From: Chitinophagales bacterium
GTDB lineage: Bacteria; Bacteroidota; Bacteroidia; Chitinophagales; CAIODY01
Direction: 5' to 3'
Length of the DNA: 42,850 nt
Assembly: GCA_026461075.1 (NCBI GenBank)
Contig: JAPJNH010000134.1
Location: forward strand, 1-42,850
Positions 7,708 to 16,403 of this stretch are shown piece after piece (positions within the stretch are counted from its first letter, which is position 1; each line of letters begins with the position of its first letter). A program made the translations under genes and the position numbers. The notes below the pieces were generated by a model. That model did no database searches, was not told the DNA's origin, and was given only the letters and a program-made list of their open reading frames with translations.

Positions 7708-10083
7708 TTAAAAGGACATCATTTCTTGTACCTTTTCAATTAAATCATCTACTGAAGGTTTACAAAAATAATCACCATCCGTTCCATAAGCACTTCTATG
7801 AGCCGCAGCAGAAAGACATTGTGCAGGTGCATCCAAATAGAAGAAGCCTTCTTGTTTTTCTATCACCTCCTGCATCATATAAGCTGTTGCTCCACCCGGA
7901 ACGTCTTCGTCAAAGAATAGAACTCGATTTGTTTTTTGTAAGGATTTCAATATATCATGATTCAAATCAAAAGGTAATAATGTTTGAACATCAATAACCT
8001 CTACTGAAACACCGAATTGCGCTAATTGTTCAGCAGCTTCTAAAGCAATTCGCACACTCGATCCATAGGTTACCACAGTAATATCAGAGCCTTCATTCAC
8101 TACTTCAATTTTTCCTAATGGAACTGTAAACTCAGACAGATTATTTGGTAACTTTTCTTTCAAACGATATCCATTCAAACACTCAACTACGATACCAGGC
8201 TCATCACTCTTCAAAAGTGTGTTATACATACCTGCGGCTTGCGTCATGTTACGTGGCGTACAAACGTACATTCCACGTAAAGTCCCTAACATCATTTGCA
8301 TTGGAGATCCTGTATGCCAGATTCCTTCTAGACGATGTCCACGAGTTCTGATAATTAACGGAGCACGTTGACCTCCCGCTGTACGATATTGTAAAGTAGC
8401 CACATCATCACTTAGCGGCTGTAAACCATACAGTAAATAATCCAAATATTGAATCTCCGCAATCGGACGTAAACCACGTAATGACAATCCTATGGCTTGT
8501 CCCATAATGGTAGCTTCACGAATTCCAGTATCAAAAATACGTTCCACACCATGTTTCGCTTGCAAACCGGCAAAACCTTGATTCACGTCTCCGATATAGC
8601 CAACGTCTTCACCAAAGGCAACTACTAAAGGATTATTACTAAATAACTGATCAAAGTATTGATTCAAAATTTCAAAGCCATTTAAGCTTTGCGCATCTTC
8701 TGCAAACACTGCTTTCTGTTCAGGAACCATCAATGCATTCAAAGGTGTTTCACTATGCAAATGCGTAGTGTAAAGCTTAGAAGAGGATTTTTTGTAATTA
8801 TCAATGAATTGAGAAAGCATTACAAATTCGTTCGCTACTCCATTTGCATTTACCATACGCATCACCTTACGAGCGCTACTTAAAATATCTTTTCTAAATG
8901 GTTCGCGAATTGCCTTTAATGAATTTGTTTCTTGTTGAATAAAATATCCTAAAACAGAATGTTGTTCAAATGCAGCATACACATTTAACAATTCAATCAT
9001 TTCAGTTTTGATAGGTTGCGCATAATTATTCCAAGCAGCCTGTTTTGCATCTAAAACCTCTTTCTTCGCTTCTTCTTCAATTTGATTTAATGCTTCTTCA
9101 CTTGCTAAAGCATTCGACAACATCCATTCTTTCATTTTCACGATACCATCAAACTCACTTTCCCATTGTAAACGTTCTTTGGTTTTATAACGTTCATGCG
9201 ATCCAGAAGTACTATGTCCTTGCGGCTGTGTAACCTCTTCAATGTGGAACAATACTGGGCGATGTTCATTACGAGCGCGAGCCACACCATCTTGATAAGC
9301 CTCAATCAACGCAGGATAATCCCAGCCCTTTACTTTGTAAATTAAAATTCCGTCACCAACTTCATTAATTTCAAAACCCGCCAATGCTTCGCTGATACTT
9401 GCTTTGGTTGTTTGATATTTCTTTGGAACAGAAATTCCATAACCATCATCCCAAACATTCACAACTAATGGAACACGCATAACTGTGGCAGCATTTAATG
9501 TCTCCCAGAAATGCCCTTCAGAGGTAGATGCGTCACCAATGGTAGCAAAGCAAACTTCGTTTCCATTAATGCTTAATGCAGTATTGCTATGTAAGGCAGT
9601 ATTATCTCTAAACAACTTAGAAGCTAACGCAAGTCCTAAAGCACGAGGCATTTGACCTGCTGTTGGAGAAGCATCTGCAGCTGTGTTCTTTTGTTGAGTA
9701 AACGGTTTCCAAGAGCCATCGTCGTTAATCAAACGAGTTGCAAAGTGCGCATTCATTTGACGTCCACCACTATTGGGTTCGTTAACGATATTCGTATCTG
9801 CATACAACTGTGAAAACAATTGCTGAACACTCACAAGACCAGCTGCTAGCATGAAGGTTTGATCACGGTAATAACCACTACGCCAGTCACCATTTTGAAA
9901 AGCTTTTGACATAGCGATTTGAGGAATCTCTTTTCCGTCGCCGAAAATCCCAAACTTCGCCTTTCCAGTTAACACCTCGCGACGTCCTAGTAAAGACGCT
10001 TCACGACTAATGCACGCGATTTTATAATCGTTCAAAACTTCTGCTACAAAATTATCCACTGTGTGTTCAGTTTTCAAATTCAT
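7708..10083 (-). CDS. Fused 2-oxoacid dehydrogenase E1 (alpha and beta in one chain)
   Basis: Thiamine-diphosphate E1 that decarboxylates a 2-oxoacid and passes the acyl group to a lipoyl E2. The 791-residue chain joins an alpha-like half (to about 370) and a beta-like half (from about 490, starting near VVAFGEDVGYIGD) through a linker. The alpha half carries GDASTSEGHFWETLNAA and then VWDDGYGIS where other E1 alphas have GDG and NN. The beta half has DTGIREATIMGQAIGL and a transketolase C-terminal domain from about VVTYGSSVRIA. Whether the substrate is branched-chain, pyruvate or another 2-oxoacid cannot be decided here; no E2 or E3 gene is in the window. ATG at 10083 with a -7 box about 55 bases upstream. 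Confidence 0.92.
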   Translation of the reverse strand: MNLKTEHTVDNFVAEVLNDYKIACISREASLLGRREVLTGKAKFGIFGDGKEIPQIAMSKAFQNGDWRSGYYRDQTFMLAAGLVSVQQLFSQLYADTNIVNEPNSGGRQMNAHFATRLINDDGSWKPFTQQKNTAADASPTAGQMPRALGLALASKLFRDNTALHSNTALSINGNEVCFATIGDASTSEGHFWETLNAATVMRVPLVVNVWDDGYGISVPKKYQTTKASISEALAGFEINEVGDGILIYKVKGWDYPALIEAYQDGVARARNEHRPVLFHIEEVTQPQGHSTSGSHERYKTKERLQWESEFDGIVKMKEWMLSNALASEEALNQIEEEAKKEVLDAKQAAWNNYAQPIKTEMIELLNVYAAFEQHSVLGYFIQQETNSLKAIREPFRKDILSSARKVMRMVNANGVANEFVMLSQFIDNYKKSSSKLYTTHLHSETPLNALMVPEQKAVFAEDAQSLNGFEILNQYFDQLFSNNPLVVAFGEDVGYIGDVNQGFAGLQAKHGVERIFDTGIREATIMGQAIGLSLRGLRPIAEIQYLDYLLYGLQPLSDDVATLQYRTAGGQRAPLIIRTRGHRLEGIWHTGSPMQMMLGTLRGMYVCTPRNMTQAAGMYNTLLKSDEPGIVVECLNGYRLKEKLPNNLSEFTVPLGKIEVVNEGSDITVVTYGSSVRIALEAAEQLAQFGVSVEVIDVQTLLPFDLNHDILKSLQKTNRVLFFDEDVPGGATAYMMQEVIEKQEGFFYLDAPAQCLSAAAHRSAYGTDGDYFCKPSVDDLIEKVQEMMSF

Positions 10084-10138
10084 AAAATGAGTATTTAATT
10101 GCCCTTAATGCTTAACACGCGATTAACAAAGCAACATT

Positions 10139-10146
10139 CAAAGGTA
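10139..10146 (-). promoter_or_regulatory. -7 promoter box of the E1-uvrA unit
   Basis: TACCTTTG on the minus strand matches TAnnTTTG. It lies 13 bases from a plus-strand -7 box, making a tight divergent promoter pair in the 133-base gap between the E1 and first DUF1573 genes. Leader to the E1 ATG would be about 50 bases. Confidence 0.5.
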
Positions 10147-10159
10147 CAAAATTTGATTC

Positions 10160-10167
10160 TAAATTTG
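10160..10167 (+). promoter_or_regulatory. -7 promoter box of the first DUF1573 gene
   Basis: TAAATTTG matches TAnnTTTG. The leader to the ATG at 10217 would be about 46 bases. No clear -33 TTG. Confidence 0.45.
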
Positions 10168-10216
10168 AACCATAAAAGCAGGCAATAAACAAGCTACTCT
10201 TACTTGGATAAATTCT

Positions 10217-10642
10217 ATGAAAAACAATTTTGTATTTTTTGCAGTCATTATAGCACTGGCCTTTTCGCCTTATGTAATGGCTCAAGAAAACGAACCTGTT
10301 CAAGTACAAATTGTCCAATCCAAAGCAATCCTAACTTTGAATGAAGAGACGCATGATTTTGGCACGATTCCTGAAGGACCTAATGCAGCATGTGAATTTG
10401 AAGTGAAGAATACAGGAACAGAACCATTAGTCATCTATAGTGTAACTGCAAGTTGTGGATGTACTGTTCCGAGTTATTCAAAAGAGCCTGTTCTGCCAGG
10501 TCAAACTACAAACATTAAAGTTCTTTATCGTACTATAGGCCGACCAGGTTCTTTTACCAAAAGCGTAAACATATCTTCAAATGCGAGTAATGGTGAGTCG
10601 AAGATTATTTACATCAAAGGAACTGTACAAAACAAGCAATAG
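10217..10642 (+). CDS. DUF1573 secreted protein (first of a tandem pair)
   Basis: A 141-residue exported protein. The N-terminus is a signal peptide (MKNNFVFFAVIIALAFSPYVMAQ), probably cleaved after MAQ. The rest is one DUF1573 immunoglobulin-like domain: HDFGTIPEGP, then FEVKNTGTEPLVI, then ASCGCTVP with the conserved Cys pair, and a final ISSNAS strand. DUF1573 is common in Bacteroidota, with no agreed function. It is similar in order and motif spacing to the next gene (10725), so the two look like a duplication. A separate -7 box before the second gene suggests they can be expressed independently. Confidence 0.88.
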   Translation: MKNNFVFFAVIIALAFSPYVMAQENEPVQVQIVQSKAILTLNEETHDFGTIPEGPNAACEFEVKNTGTEPLVIYSVTASCGCTVPSYSKEPVLPGQTTNIKVLYRTIGRPGSFTKSVNISSNASNGESKIIYIKGTVQNKQ

Positions 10643-10675
10643 CCTATTTGTTATTTCCCTTTTCAACATTTTTTT

Positions 10676-10683
10676 TATATTTG
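10676..10683 (+). promoter_or_regulatory. -7 promoter box of the second DUF1573 gene
   Basis: TATATTTG matches TAnnTTTG, 41 bases before the ATG at 10725. A TTTG sits 25 bases upstream of it (10647-10650), a little far for a -33 element. Confidence 0.5.
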
Positions 10684-10724
10684 CTAAATACAAAATTTTC
10701 AAACTAAAACTAAACCATCATAAC

Positions 10725-11225
10725 ATGAAAAAACTAGCACTTTTACTTCTAGCTTCTGGATTATTCGTAATCAAGGCTAACGCACAAGCAGTTCCTGCTT
10801 CAGCACCTGCAGCTCAAACAGCACCTGCAGAAAACCCTAATGCTCCGGACATTAAATTTGTAACTGATCAACACGACTTCGGTACTGTACCTGAAGGTCC
10901 TCAAGCTAAATATGATTTCGAATTCGAAAACACGGGAAAAGAGCCATTAATTCTTCAAAACGTACAAGCTTCTTGCGGTTGTACAACTCCAGAATGGCCT
11001 AAAAACCCAATCTTACCAGGTGAAAAAGCTAAAATCATCGCTATCTACAATACACAAGGTCGCCCTGGTGCTTTCACTAAAACAATTACTGTAACTTCAA
11101 ATGCAAAATCACCTACAAAGGTTTTGACTATTCGTGGTACAGTTGAAGCTGCTCCAGCAACAACTGCTCCTGAAAAAGCTCCTAACATGATTAACACACC
11201 GAACCCTTCAAACGGCGGTCACTAA
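10725..11225 (+). CDS. DUF1573 secreted protein (second of a tandem pair)
   Basis: A 166-residue exported protein. The start is the ATG at 10725 (MKKLALLLLASGLFVIKANAQ), a typical signal peptide; the frame stays open upstream into the preceding gene's 3' end, but that part has no signal peptide. After the signal comes an Ala/Pro-rich linker (about 22-40), then one DUF1573 domain with HDFGTVPEGP, FENTGKEPLIL, ASCGCTTPEWP and GRPGAFTKTI, then a Pro/Ala-rich tail ending SNGGH. The linker and tail are absent from the first copy. Function unknown; probably periplasmic or surface-associated. It ends at a strong bidirectional terminator. Confidence 0.9.
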   Translation: MKKLALLLLASGLFVIKANAQAVPASAPAAQTAPAENPNAPDIKFVTDQHDFGTVPEGPQAKYDFEFENTGKEPLILQNVQASCGCTTPEWPKNPILPGEKAKIIAIYNTQGRPGAFTKTITVTSNAKSPTKVLTIRGTVEAAPATTAPEKAPNMINTPNPSNGGH

Positions 11226-11238
11226 TCATTATCTCTTT

Positions 11239-11280
11239 AAATTAAAAAAGGCTCTTCGAAAGAAGGGCCTTTTTTAATTT
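11239..11280. terminator. Bidirectional rho-independent terminator
   Basis: Arms 11244-11257 and 11262-11275 pair over 14 bases (one G-T wobble) around a GAAA loop; the AT flanks extend the pairing. T-runs on both strands let it end both the DUF1573 gene and the convergent ABC-F gene. Confidence 0.9.
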
Positions 11281-11296
11281 AAGACAATTCAATTAT

Positions 11297-13189
11297 TTAC
11301 TCCATCATCATCGCCAACTCCAACCAACGCTCTTCCTTCTTCGTTAGATTTGTACTAATTTTTTCTAATTCAGCACCTACAGCTTGAATTTTATCGTAGT
11401 TGGTTTCATTATTTAAAATGGCGCTAAGTTCCGTTTGCTTTGCTTGTAATTCCTGCATCTCCTGTTCAATCATTTCATATTCACGCTGATCCTTGTATGA
11501 AAGTTTCTTTTTTTCTTTAGGCTTTTCTATTATAGGCATAGCCGCCAATTCTTCTTTAATTCGAACGTTTTCTTCCTTACGTTTTTTGTCAGTATCTCGT
11601 TTAAAAACACGATACTCACTGTAGTTTCCCGGAAAATCATTCACTACCCCATCGCCTTCAAAAATAAACAAGTGATCGACTAATTTATCCATGAAATAAC
11701 GATCATGGGAAACCATCAAAATGCAACCTTCAAAATAGGTTAAGAAATTTTCCAAGACTTGCAATGTTACCAAGTCAAGATCATTGGTTGGCTCATCAAG
11801 AATTAAAAAATTCGGATTCTGATAAAGTAAAGCAAGCATCTGCAAGCGACGGCGCTCACCCCCACTCAACTTCGAAACATAGGTATATTGCTTTTCTGGT
11901 TCGAACAAAAACAACTCTAAGAATTGTCCTGCACTTACCTTTGTTCCATCTGCTAGCACAAAATGTTCAGCAATATTTTTAACGTATTCTATAACACGCA
12001 TGTCTTCCTTCAAGACTAAACCTTTCTGATCGAAATAGCCTAAAACAACGGTTTCTCCTAGGTTGATTTTTCCAGAATCTGCTTCTTCTTTACCACTAAT
12101 TAAATTTAAGAAAGTCGTCTTTCCTGTTCCATTCACCCCAATAATTCCAATTCTTTCTTTTCGTTTGAAGGTATAATCAAAGCCAGCTAATATTTTTCGC
12201 TCGCCATAATTCTTATACACCTTTTTCATTTCCAGCACCTTTCCACCAAGTCGAGTCATCTTCATATTCAACTCCAACTGCAAATCAGATTTACGTTTTA
12301 GGGCTTTCTGTTCTAAATCGTCGAAGGCTTCTGTTCTTGCTTTCGACTTTGTAGTACGGGCTTTCGGCTGTTTACGCACCCATTCTAATTCACGGCGATA
12401 TAAATTTTTTAACTTGTCTTGTTCACTGGCTGCAGCCGTTATACGTGCTTCCTTCTTTTCTAGATAGTAAGCAAAATCACCGTCATATTCGTAGATTGTA
12501 TTATCGTCTAGCTCGACAATTCGATTACAGACATTATCCATAAAGAATCGATCGTGGGTAACGAGCAATAAGGTTCTCGACTCATTATTTAAATAGTTTT
12601 CCAACCATTCAATCATCCCCATGTCCAAGTGGTTGGTAGGCTCATCGAGTAACAGTAAACAATGTCCAGGATTGAGTTCCATTTCGATCAACGCCTTTGC
12701 TAACGCAAGACGTTTTTTCTGACCTCCGGATAAAGTACCAATCTTTTGATGCAGGAAGTTGATATTCAACTTCGACAAGATGGTTTCGATTTGGTTCTCG
12801 GTATCCCAAGCTTGTAAAAACTCAATTTTTTCAGCAGCTAAGTGAATCGCGTGTTCATCCTGTGTTTCTGCAGACAGCAACTCATTATATTGTTTGAGCG
12901 CTTTTACTTTATCATCATTATGATTGAAAACATTATCAATTGTTTTCTGATTCTCATCCCAAGCATTTTCTTGCTCTAAATAAATCAAGCGTATATCCCG
13001 ATTCACGACCACTTTGCCACTTTCAGAAAACTCCTTTCCTACTAATATTTTTAACAAAGTGCTTTTCCCTGCGCCATTCCGAGCAATTAAGGCAACCCGA
13101 TCCCCTTCATTAATGTGAAAGGTAATATTCTCAAAAAGAGGCTGAATACCATAACTTTTGGTAAGCGACTCAATACTTAAAAAATGCAT
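11297..13189 (-). CDS. ABC-F family ATPase, Uup-like
   Basis: Soluble ribosome- or DNA-associated ATPase with two ABC domains and no membrane part. The 630-residue protein has Walker A ARNGAGKST (36-44) and GVNGTGKTT, signatures LSGGQKKRLALAKAL and LSGGERRRLQMLALL, and Walker B LLLLDEPTNHLD and LILDEPTNDLD. A charged inter-domain linker of the ABC-F type lies near 250-310, and the last ~90 residues form a coiled coil rich in Glu, Lys and Gln, as in Uup. The first Walker A begins with Ala where Gly is usual. The gene starts 8 bases after the dihydroorotase-like gene and is probably in its operon. Confidence 0.93.
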   Translation of the reverse strand: MHFLSIESLTKSYGIQPLFENITFHINEGDRVALIARNGAGKSTLLKILVGKEFSESGKVVVNRDIRLIYLEQENAWDENQKTIDNVFNHNDDKVKALKQYNELLSAETQDEHAIHLAAEKIEFLQAWDTENQIETILSKLNINFLHQKIGTLSGGQKKRLALAKALIEMELNPGHCLLLLDEPTNHLDMGMIEWLENYLNNESRTLLLVTHDRFFMDNVCNRIVELDDNTIYEYDGDFAYYLEKKEARITAAASEQDKLKNLYRRELEWVRKQPKARTTKSKARTEAFDDLEQKALKRKSDLQLELNMKMTRLGGKVLEMKKVYKNYGERKILAGFDYTFKRKERIGIIGVNGTGKTTFLNLISGKEEADSGKINLGETVVLGYFDQKGLVLKEDMRVIEYVKNIAEHFVLADGTKVSAGQFLELFLFEPEKQYTYVSKLSGGERRRLQMLALLYQNPNFLILDEPTNDLDLVTLQVLENFLTYFEGCILMVSHDRYFMDKLVDHLFIFEGDGVVNDFPGNYSEYRVFKRDTDKKRKEENVRIKEELAAMPIIEKPKEKKKLSYKDQREYEMIEQEMQELQAKQTELSAILNNETNYDKIQAVGAELEKISTNLTKKEERWLELAMMME

Positions 13190-13197
13190 TTAGCTTT

Positions 13198-14460
13198 TTA
13201 GTTTTGGTGCCAAACATTCTTAGTGAAAACACCCTTCACCTTACCTTGTAGCTGTTTGCCTAACAAAGCTGAATTTTTAGACTTTGATTTTATATCACTT
13301 TGCGAAAACAAAGTGTTGTATTGACGATCAATAAGTGTTAAATCCACTTGCTGGCCGACTTCAATAGAATTAATGGCTAAGCCAAGCAATTTGCGAGGAT
13401 TATGACTCATTAGTTCAACTATTTTATCATTTGATATTTTATTGTCGAAAGCCGTAATTAGGGCCGATAGACAAGTTTCTAAATTTATACTTCCTGTTGA
13501 AGCATAAGCAAATTCAACTGCCTTTTCTTCAATCGCTCGAGGCGTGTGACCTGAGCTAATCACTGAAATCGTTCCATCTAAGACTGCTTGCTTCATAGAT
13601 TCTACCTGCTCTTTATCCCTTAATGGAGGGAATAGTTTACAATTGGAATCAAACTCTGTCAACGACTCATCATTTAAAAGTAAGTAAAGACTAGAAATAC
13701 CCGCACTTACCTTTAAACTACTATTTATTGCTTCTTTTACTTGCTTTAAACTTTCCTTGGTGGTGCAGTTTAAGAAGTGAATTCGTGAATCAGCATATTT
13801 GCACAACTCAATATCTCTCTTCACCGCTAAATGCTCTGCTAAGGCAGGAATTCCTTTTAATCCAAGCGTTACGTGCACTTTTCCTTCGTGCATCATTCCT
13901 CCGTTAGACAAGGAAGGTGTATCAGGTTGTTGCAACAAAATACCATCAAATGCTTTAACATACTGTAAGGCACGTAATAGTAGGCCTTCATTTGCTAGTC
14001 CTTTACTTGCATCCGCAAATCCAAGGGCTCCGGCAGCATGCATATCGTACAGCTCGGCCATTTGTTCTCCCTTTATTTGCTTTGAAATAGCGCCTAAAAC
14101 GGAAAAATGAATATCCTGATTTTGATTAGTAACAAACTCAACGCCCGATTTATTGTCGATAGCCGGAGAGGTAGAAGGTAATACCACCAAATAACTATAA
14201 CCTCCTGCTAAAGCAGCTTTGCTAGCGGAGCGAAAATCCTCACGATCCTCTTTGCCAGGCTCACCTACCCAAGTTCCAATATCTACAAAAGAAGGCATCA
14301 AAAGCAAATCTTTGCCCTCTATTAGCTGATGTGTATCGTTAGGAATTGAATTTTCGATGGCGGAAATAATACCATCAATTACTAGAACATCCTTAACTTG
14401 ATTGTTGAAGGAAGAGCGTGGGTCGCAAACAGTTACCTGTCGAAAGAGAAGAGAACTCAT
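13198..14460 (-). CDS. Dihydroorotase homologue lacking catalytic residues
   Basis: A 420-residue amidohydrolase-superfamily protein that aligns along its length with class I dihydroorotase (pyrimidine synthesis), but the metal site is gone. The usual D-x-H-x-H-x-R-x-P-G reads DIGTWVGEPG (about 60-69); the next His region reads LLQQPD (about 175-180); the HVST His is Asn in FLNCTTKES (about 230); and the ATDHAPH Asp is Gly in SSGHTPR (about 304). So it is unlikely to close dihydroorotate. Inactive dihydroorotases that serve as structural partners of aspartate transcarbamoylase are known elsewhere; no pyrB is in the window. Start: ATG at 14460, not the TTG four codons upstream, which would lie in the promoter box. 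Confidence 0.88.
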   Translation of the reverse strand: MSSLLFRQVTVCDPRSSFNNQVKDVLVIDGIISAIENSIPNDTHQLIEGKDLLLMPSFVDIGTWVGEPGKEDREDFRSASKAALAGGYSYLVVLPSTSPAIDNKSGVEFVTNQNQDIHFSVLGAISKQIKGEQMAELYDMHAAGALGFADASKGLANEGLLLRALQYVKAFDGILLQQPDTPSLSNGGMMHEGKVHVTLGLKGIPALAEHLAVKRDIELCKYADSRIHFLNCTTKESLKQVKEAINSSLKVSAGISSLYLLLNDESLTEFDSNCKLFPPLRDKEQVESMKQAVLDGTISVISSGHTPRAIEEKAVEFAYASTGSINLETCLSALITAFDNKISNDKIVELMSHNPRKLLGLAINSIEVGQQVDLTLIDRQYNTLFSQSDIKSKSKNSALLGKQLQGKVKGVFTKNVWHQN

Positions 14461-14469
14461 ATCGAAAAA

Positions 14470-14477
14470 CAAAGTTA
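14470..14477 (-). promoter_or_regulatory. -7 promoter box of the dihydroorotase-like gene
   Basis: TAACTTTG on the minus strand matches TAnnTTTG and ends 9 bases before the ATG at 14460. Faces a plus-strand box at 14497, so the 59-base gap is divergent. Confidence 0.5.
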
Positions 14478-14496
14478 AACAATTTTATGGAAAGCT

Positions 14497-14504
14497 TAAA
14501 TTTG
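14497..14504 (+). promoter_or_regulatory. -7 promoter box of the TMTC-like gene
   Basis: TAAATTTG matches TAnnTTTG, 15 bases before the ATG at 14520. It lies downstream of the in-frame ATG at 14487 and so favours the later start. Confidence 0.5.
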
Positions 14505-14519
14505 TGGAGCTACATTATT

Positions 14520-16403
14520 ATGAATAAGAAGAAAAAAAATACACAAAGTCCAGAAATGGCCAATAATCAACAGCCAAATTCATCCGAAAAAGAGGTGTCA
14601 GAAGCTATTTATACGAAAAATTGGTTTTTAGCATTGCTAATTTTTATCGCAAGCTTTGGAATGTATACCAATAGCATTTCAAACGACTATGCTTTAGATG
14701 ACATCATGGTTTATACCGGCAATCAGTTGGTTCAATCAGGAATGGAAGGAATGTCTGAGTTATGGTCGAATGACTTTTTGTATGGCTATCGTGGATTTCA
14801 AAGTTTGGATTTGGCAGGAAGTCGTTGGCGTCCGCTTAGTTTGATCAGCTTCGCCATTGATGTGGAACTCTGGGGCAACAACCCACATTGGAGTCATTTT
14901 ATGAACGTTTTATTATTTGCAATTTGTTGTGTGTTGCTGTTTTACTTTTTGAGTACGCAATTATTTCCTAAAAACAAATTAGGTACTTTTTTCGCAGTTC
15001 TAATTTTTTCCGCTTTACCAATACATACCGAAGTCGTAGCCAACATTAAATCACGTGACGAAATTCTATGTTTTTTCTTTCTAATTATTGGCTTGAATTC
15101 CTTATTCAAATGGGACAACCTAAAAGGGAAATTAATTTTCGCATTTTGCATATTTTTATCCTTATTGGCTAAAGAAAACGCGGTCCCATTACTAGCAGGA
15201 TTGCCTTTGCTATTGTATTATTTCAAAGATCAACATTACAAGAAAATAGCGATGGAAACGGGGCTACTACTGGCAGTTATAGGCTTTTATCTATTTCTTC
15301 GACTACAGATTATTCCTATGGGAAAATTGGAAGCGAGTAAAGAAATTTTAAATAACCCTTTTATGAATGCTAGTGCGATGCAGGCTTTCGCAACGAAAGT
15401 TTACCTACTAGCCTATTCCATTGTAATCATGTTAATCCCTTTTAAGTTATCACATGATTATTCCTTTCAACATTTCGCCTATTTAAATTTAAGTTCAACC
15501 TGGTTTATCATTAGCTTCATAATACTTACTAGCATCAGTATTTGGTCATTGCTGAAGTTAAAGAACAAAAATATTTATGCCTTAGGATGGAGTATTTTCA
15601 TAATCCTTTATTCCATCAGCACAAATTTTGTTATTGAAATTGGTACTCCCTTAGCGGAGCGTCTTTTATTTCTTCCAAGTATTGCATTATGTTTTATAAT
15701 CATTGCGATTTACAAACAAATGAATGAAACCAAATTCAGAAAGACATTTCAAGTTATATTATTTGTTGTGTTTGGCATTTATGGATTACTTACGTTTCAG
15801 AGAAATCAGGACTGGAAAAACGATGACACCTTATCCTTAGCAGATTATCCTAAATGCCCAAAATCCATTCGATTGGCGAATCGTGTGGCGACAGCTTATA
15901 TCAACATAAGTGCAGATAGTACGCTAAGTTCTTCAAAGAAAAAGGAGTTGTTAAATCGAAGTATTGAAATTTGTAAAAAGGCATTAGCCGTTCATCCGAA
16001 TTACAATGATATGCTTTCCAATATAGGTGTAGCTTACTCTCGTATGGACAGTCTAGATATTTGTGAAAGCTATTGGAAGAGTTTTGAACGAGTAGATCCA
16101 GGCAATCCAAAACTTGTAGAACTACATCATTTCTTATTTGCTCGGATGTATAATAAAGGATTGATGTATGGCAGCATAAAGCCTGATTCAGCTTATTATT
16201 GGTTTAACAGAGCACTTCCCTACGCTAAGGCAGAGGCCGATGCTAATTTTTGGTATGATTATGCAGGCGCTAATTATATGTTAGGTCATTTCAAAGAAGC
16301 CGCGGATGGTTTTGCAAAAACCTTAAAATTGAATCCAGCAAAAAAAGAGGCAGAAATGGGTTTAATGGCAGCATCACAAAAAGCCGGGATTCCACTAAAG
16401 TAA
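14520..16403 (+). CDS. TMTC-like GT-C membrane glycosyltransferase with C-terminal TPRs
   Basis: A 627-residue polytopic membrane protein. After a charged, Lys/Asn/Gln-rich N-terminus comes the first membrane segment (about 34-50) and a periplasmic loop with the GT-C acidic pair LDDIM (59-63). The motif LPIHTEVVANIKSRDEIL matches the segment in TMTC-type O-mannosyltransferases (HPIHTE...RADLL). About ten further hydrophobic segments follow to about 435, then a soluble C-terminal part with three or so TPR-like helical repeats (for example NPAKKEAEMGLMAAS at the end). In the family the sugar donor is a polyprenyl-linked sugar, with protein acceptors; the true donor and acceptor here are not shown by the sequence. 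ATG 14520 is preferred over 14487, which precedes a -7 box. Confidence 0.8.
   Translation: MNKKKKNTQSPEMANNQQPNSSEKEVSEAIYTKNWFLALLIFIASFGMYTNSISNDYALDDIMVYTGNQLVQSGMEGMSELWSNDFLYGYRGFQSLDLAGSRWRPLSLISFAIDVELWGNNPHWSHFMNVLLFAICCVLLFYFLSTQLFPKNKLGTFFAVLIFSALPIHTEVVANIKSRDEILCFFFLIIGLNSLFKWDNLKGKLIFAFCIFLSLLAKENAVPLLAGLPLLLYYFKDQHYKKIAMETGLLLAVIGFYLFLRLQIIPMGKLEASKEILNNPFMNASAMQAFATKVYLLAYSIVIMLIPFKLSHDYSFQHFAYLNLSSTWFIISFIILTSISIWSLLKLKNKNIYALGWSIFIILYSISTNFVIEIGTPLAERLLFLPSIALCFIIIAIYKQMNETKFRKTFQVILFVVFGIYGLLTFQRNQDWKNDDTLSLADYPKCPKSIRLANRVATAYINISADSTLSSSKKKELLNRSIEICKKALAVHPNYNDMLSNIGVAYSRMDSLDICESYWKSFERVDPGNPKLVELHHFLFARMYNKGLMYGSIKPDSAYYWFNRALPYAKAEADANFWYDYAGANYMLGHFKEAADGFAKTLKLNPAKKEAEMGLMAASQKAGIPLK

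Noticed and set aside
7497-7997. 166-codon plus-strand frame across the uvrA-E1 junction
   Set aside because: Lies antisense to two firmly identified genes and has no recognisable domain or promoter.
10581-10724. In-frame extension upstream of the second DUF1573 gene
   Set aside because: It would overlap the first gene's end and bury the signal peptide; the ATG at 10725 gives a normal signal peptide.
14461-14472. TTG start for the dihydroorotase-like gene
   Set aside because: The TTG lies within the gene's own -7 box; the ATG at 14460 is better placed.
14418-14519. In-frame upstream extension of the TMTC-like gene, from GTG 14418 or ATG 14487
   Set aside because: It would overlap the dihydroorotase-like gene or its promoter, and the -7 box at 14497 lies downstream of both codons.
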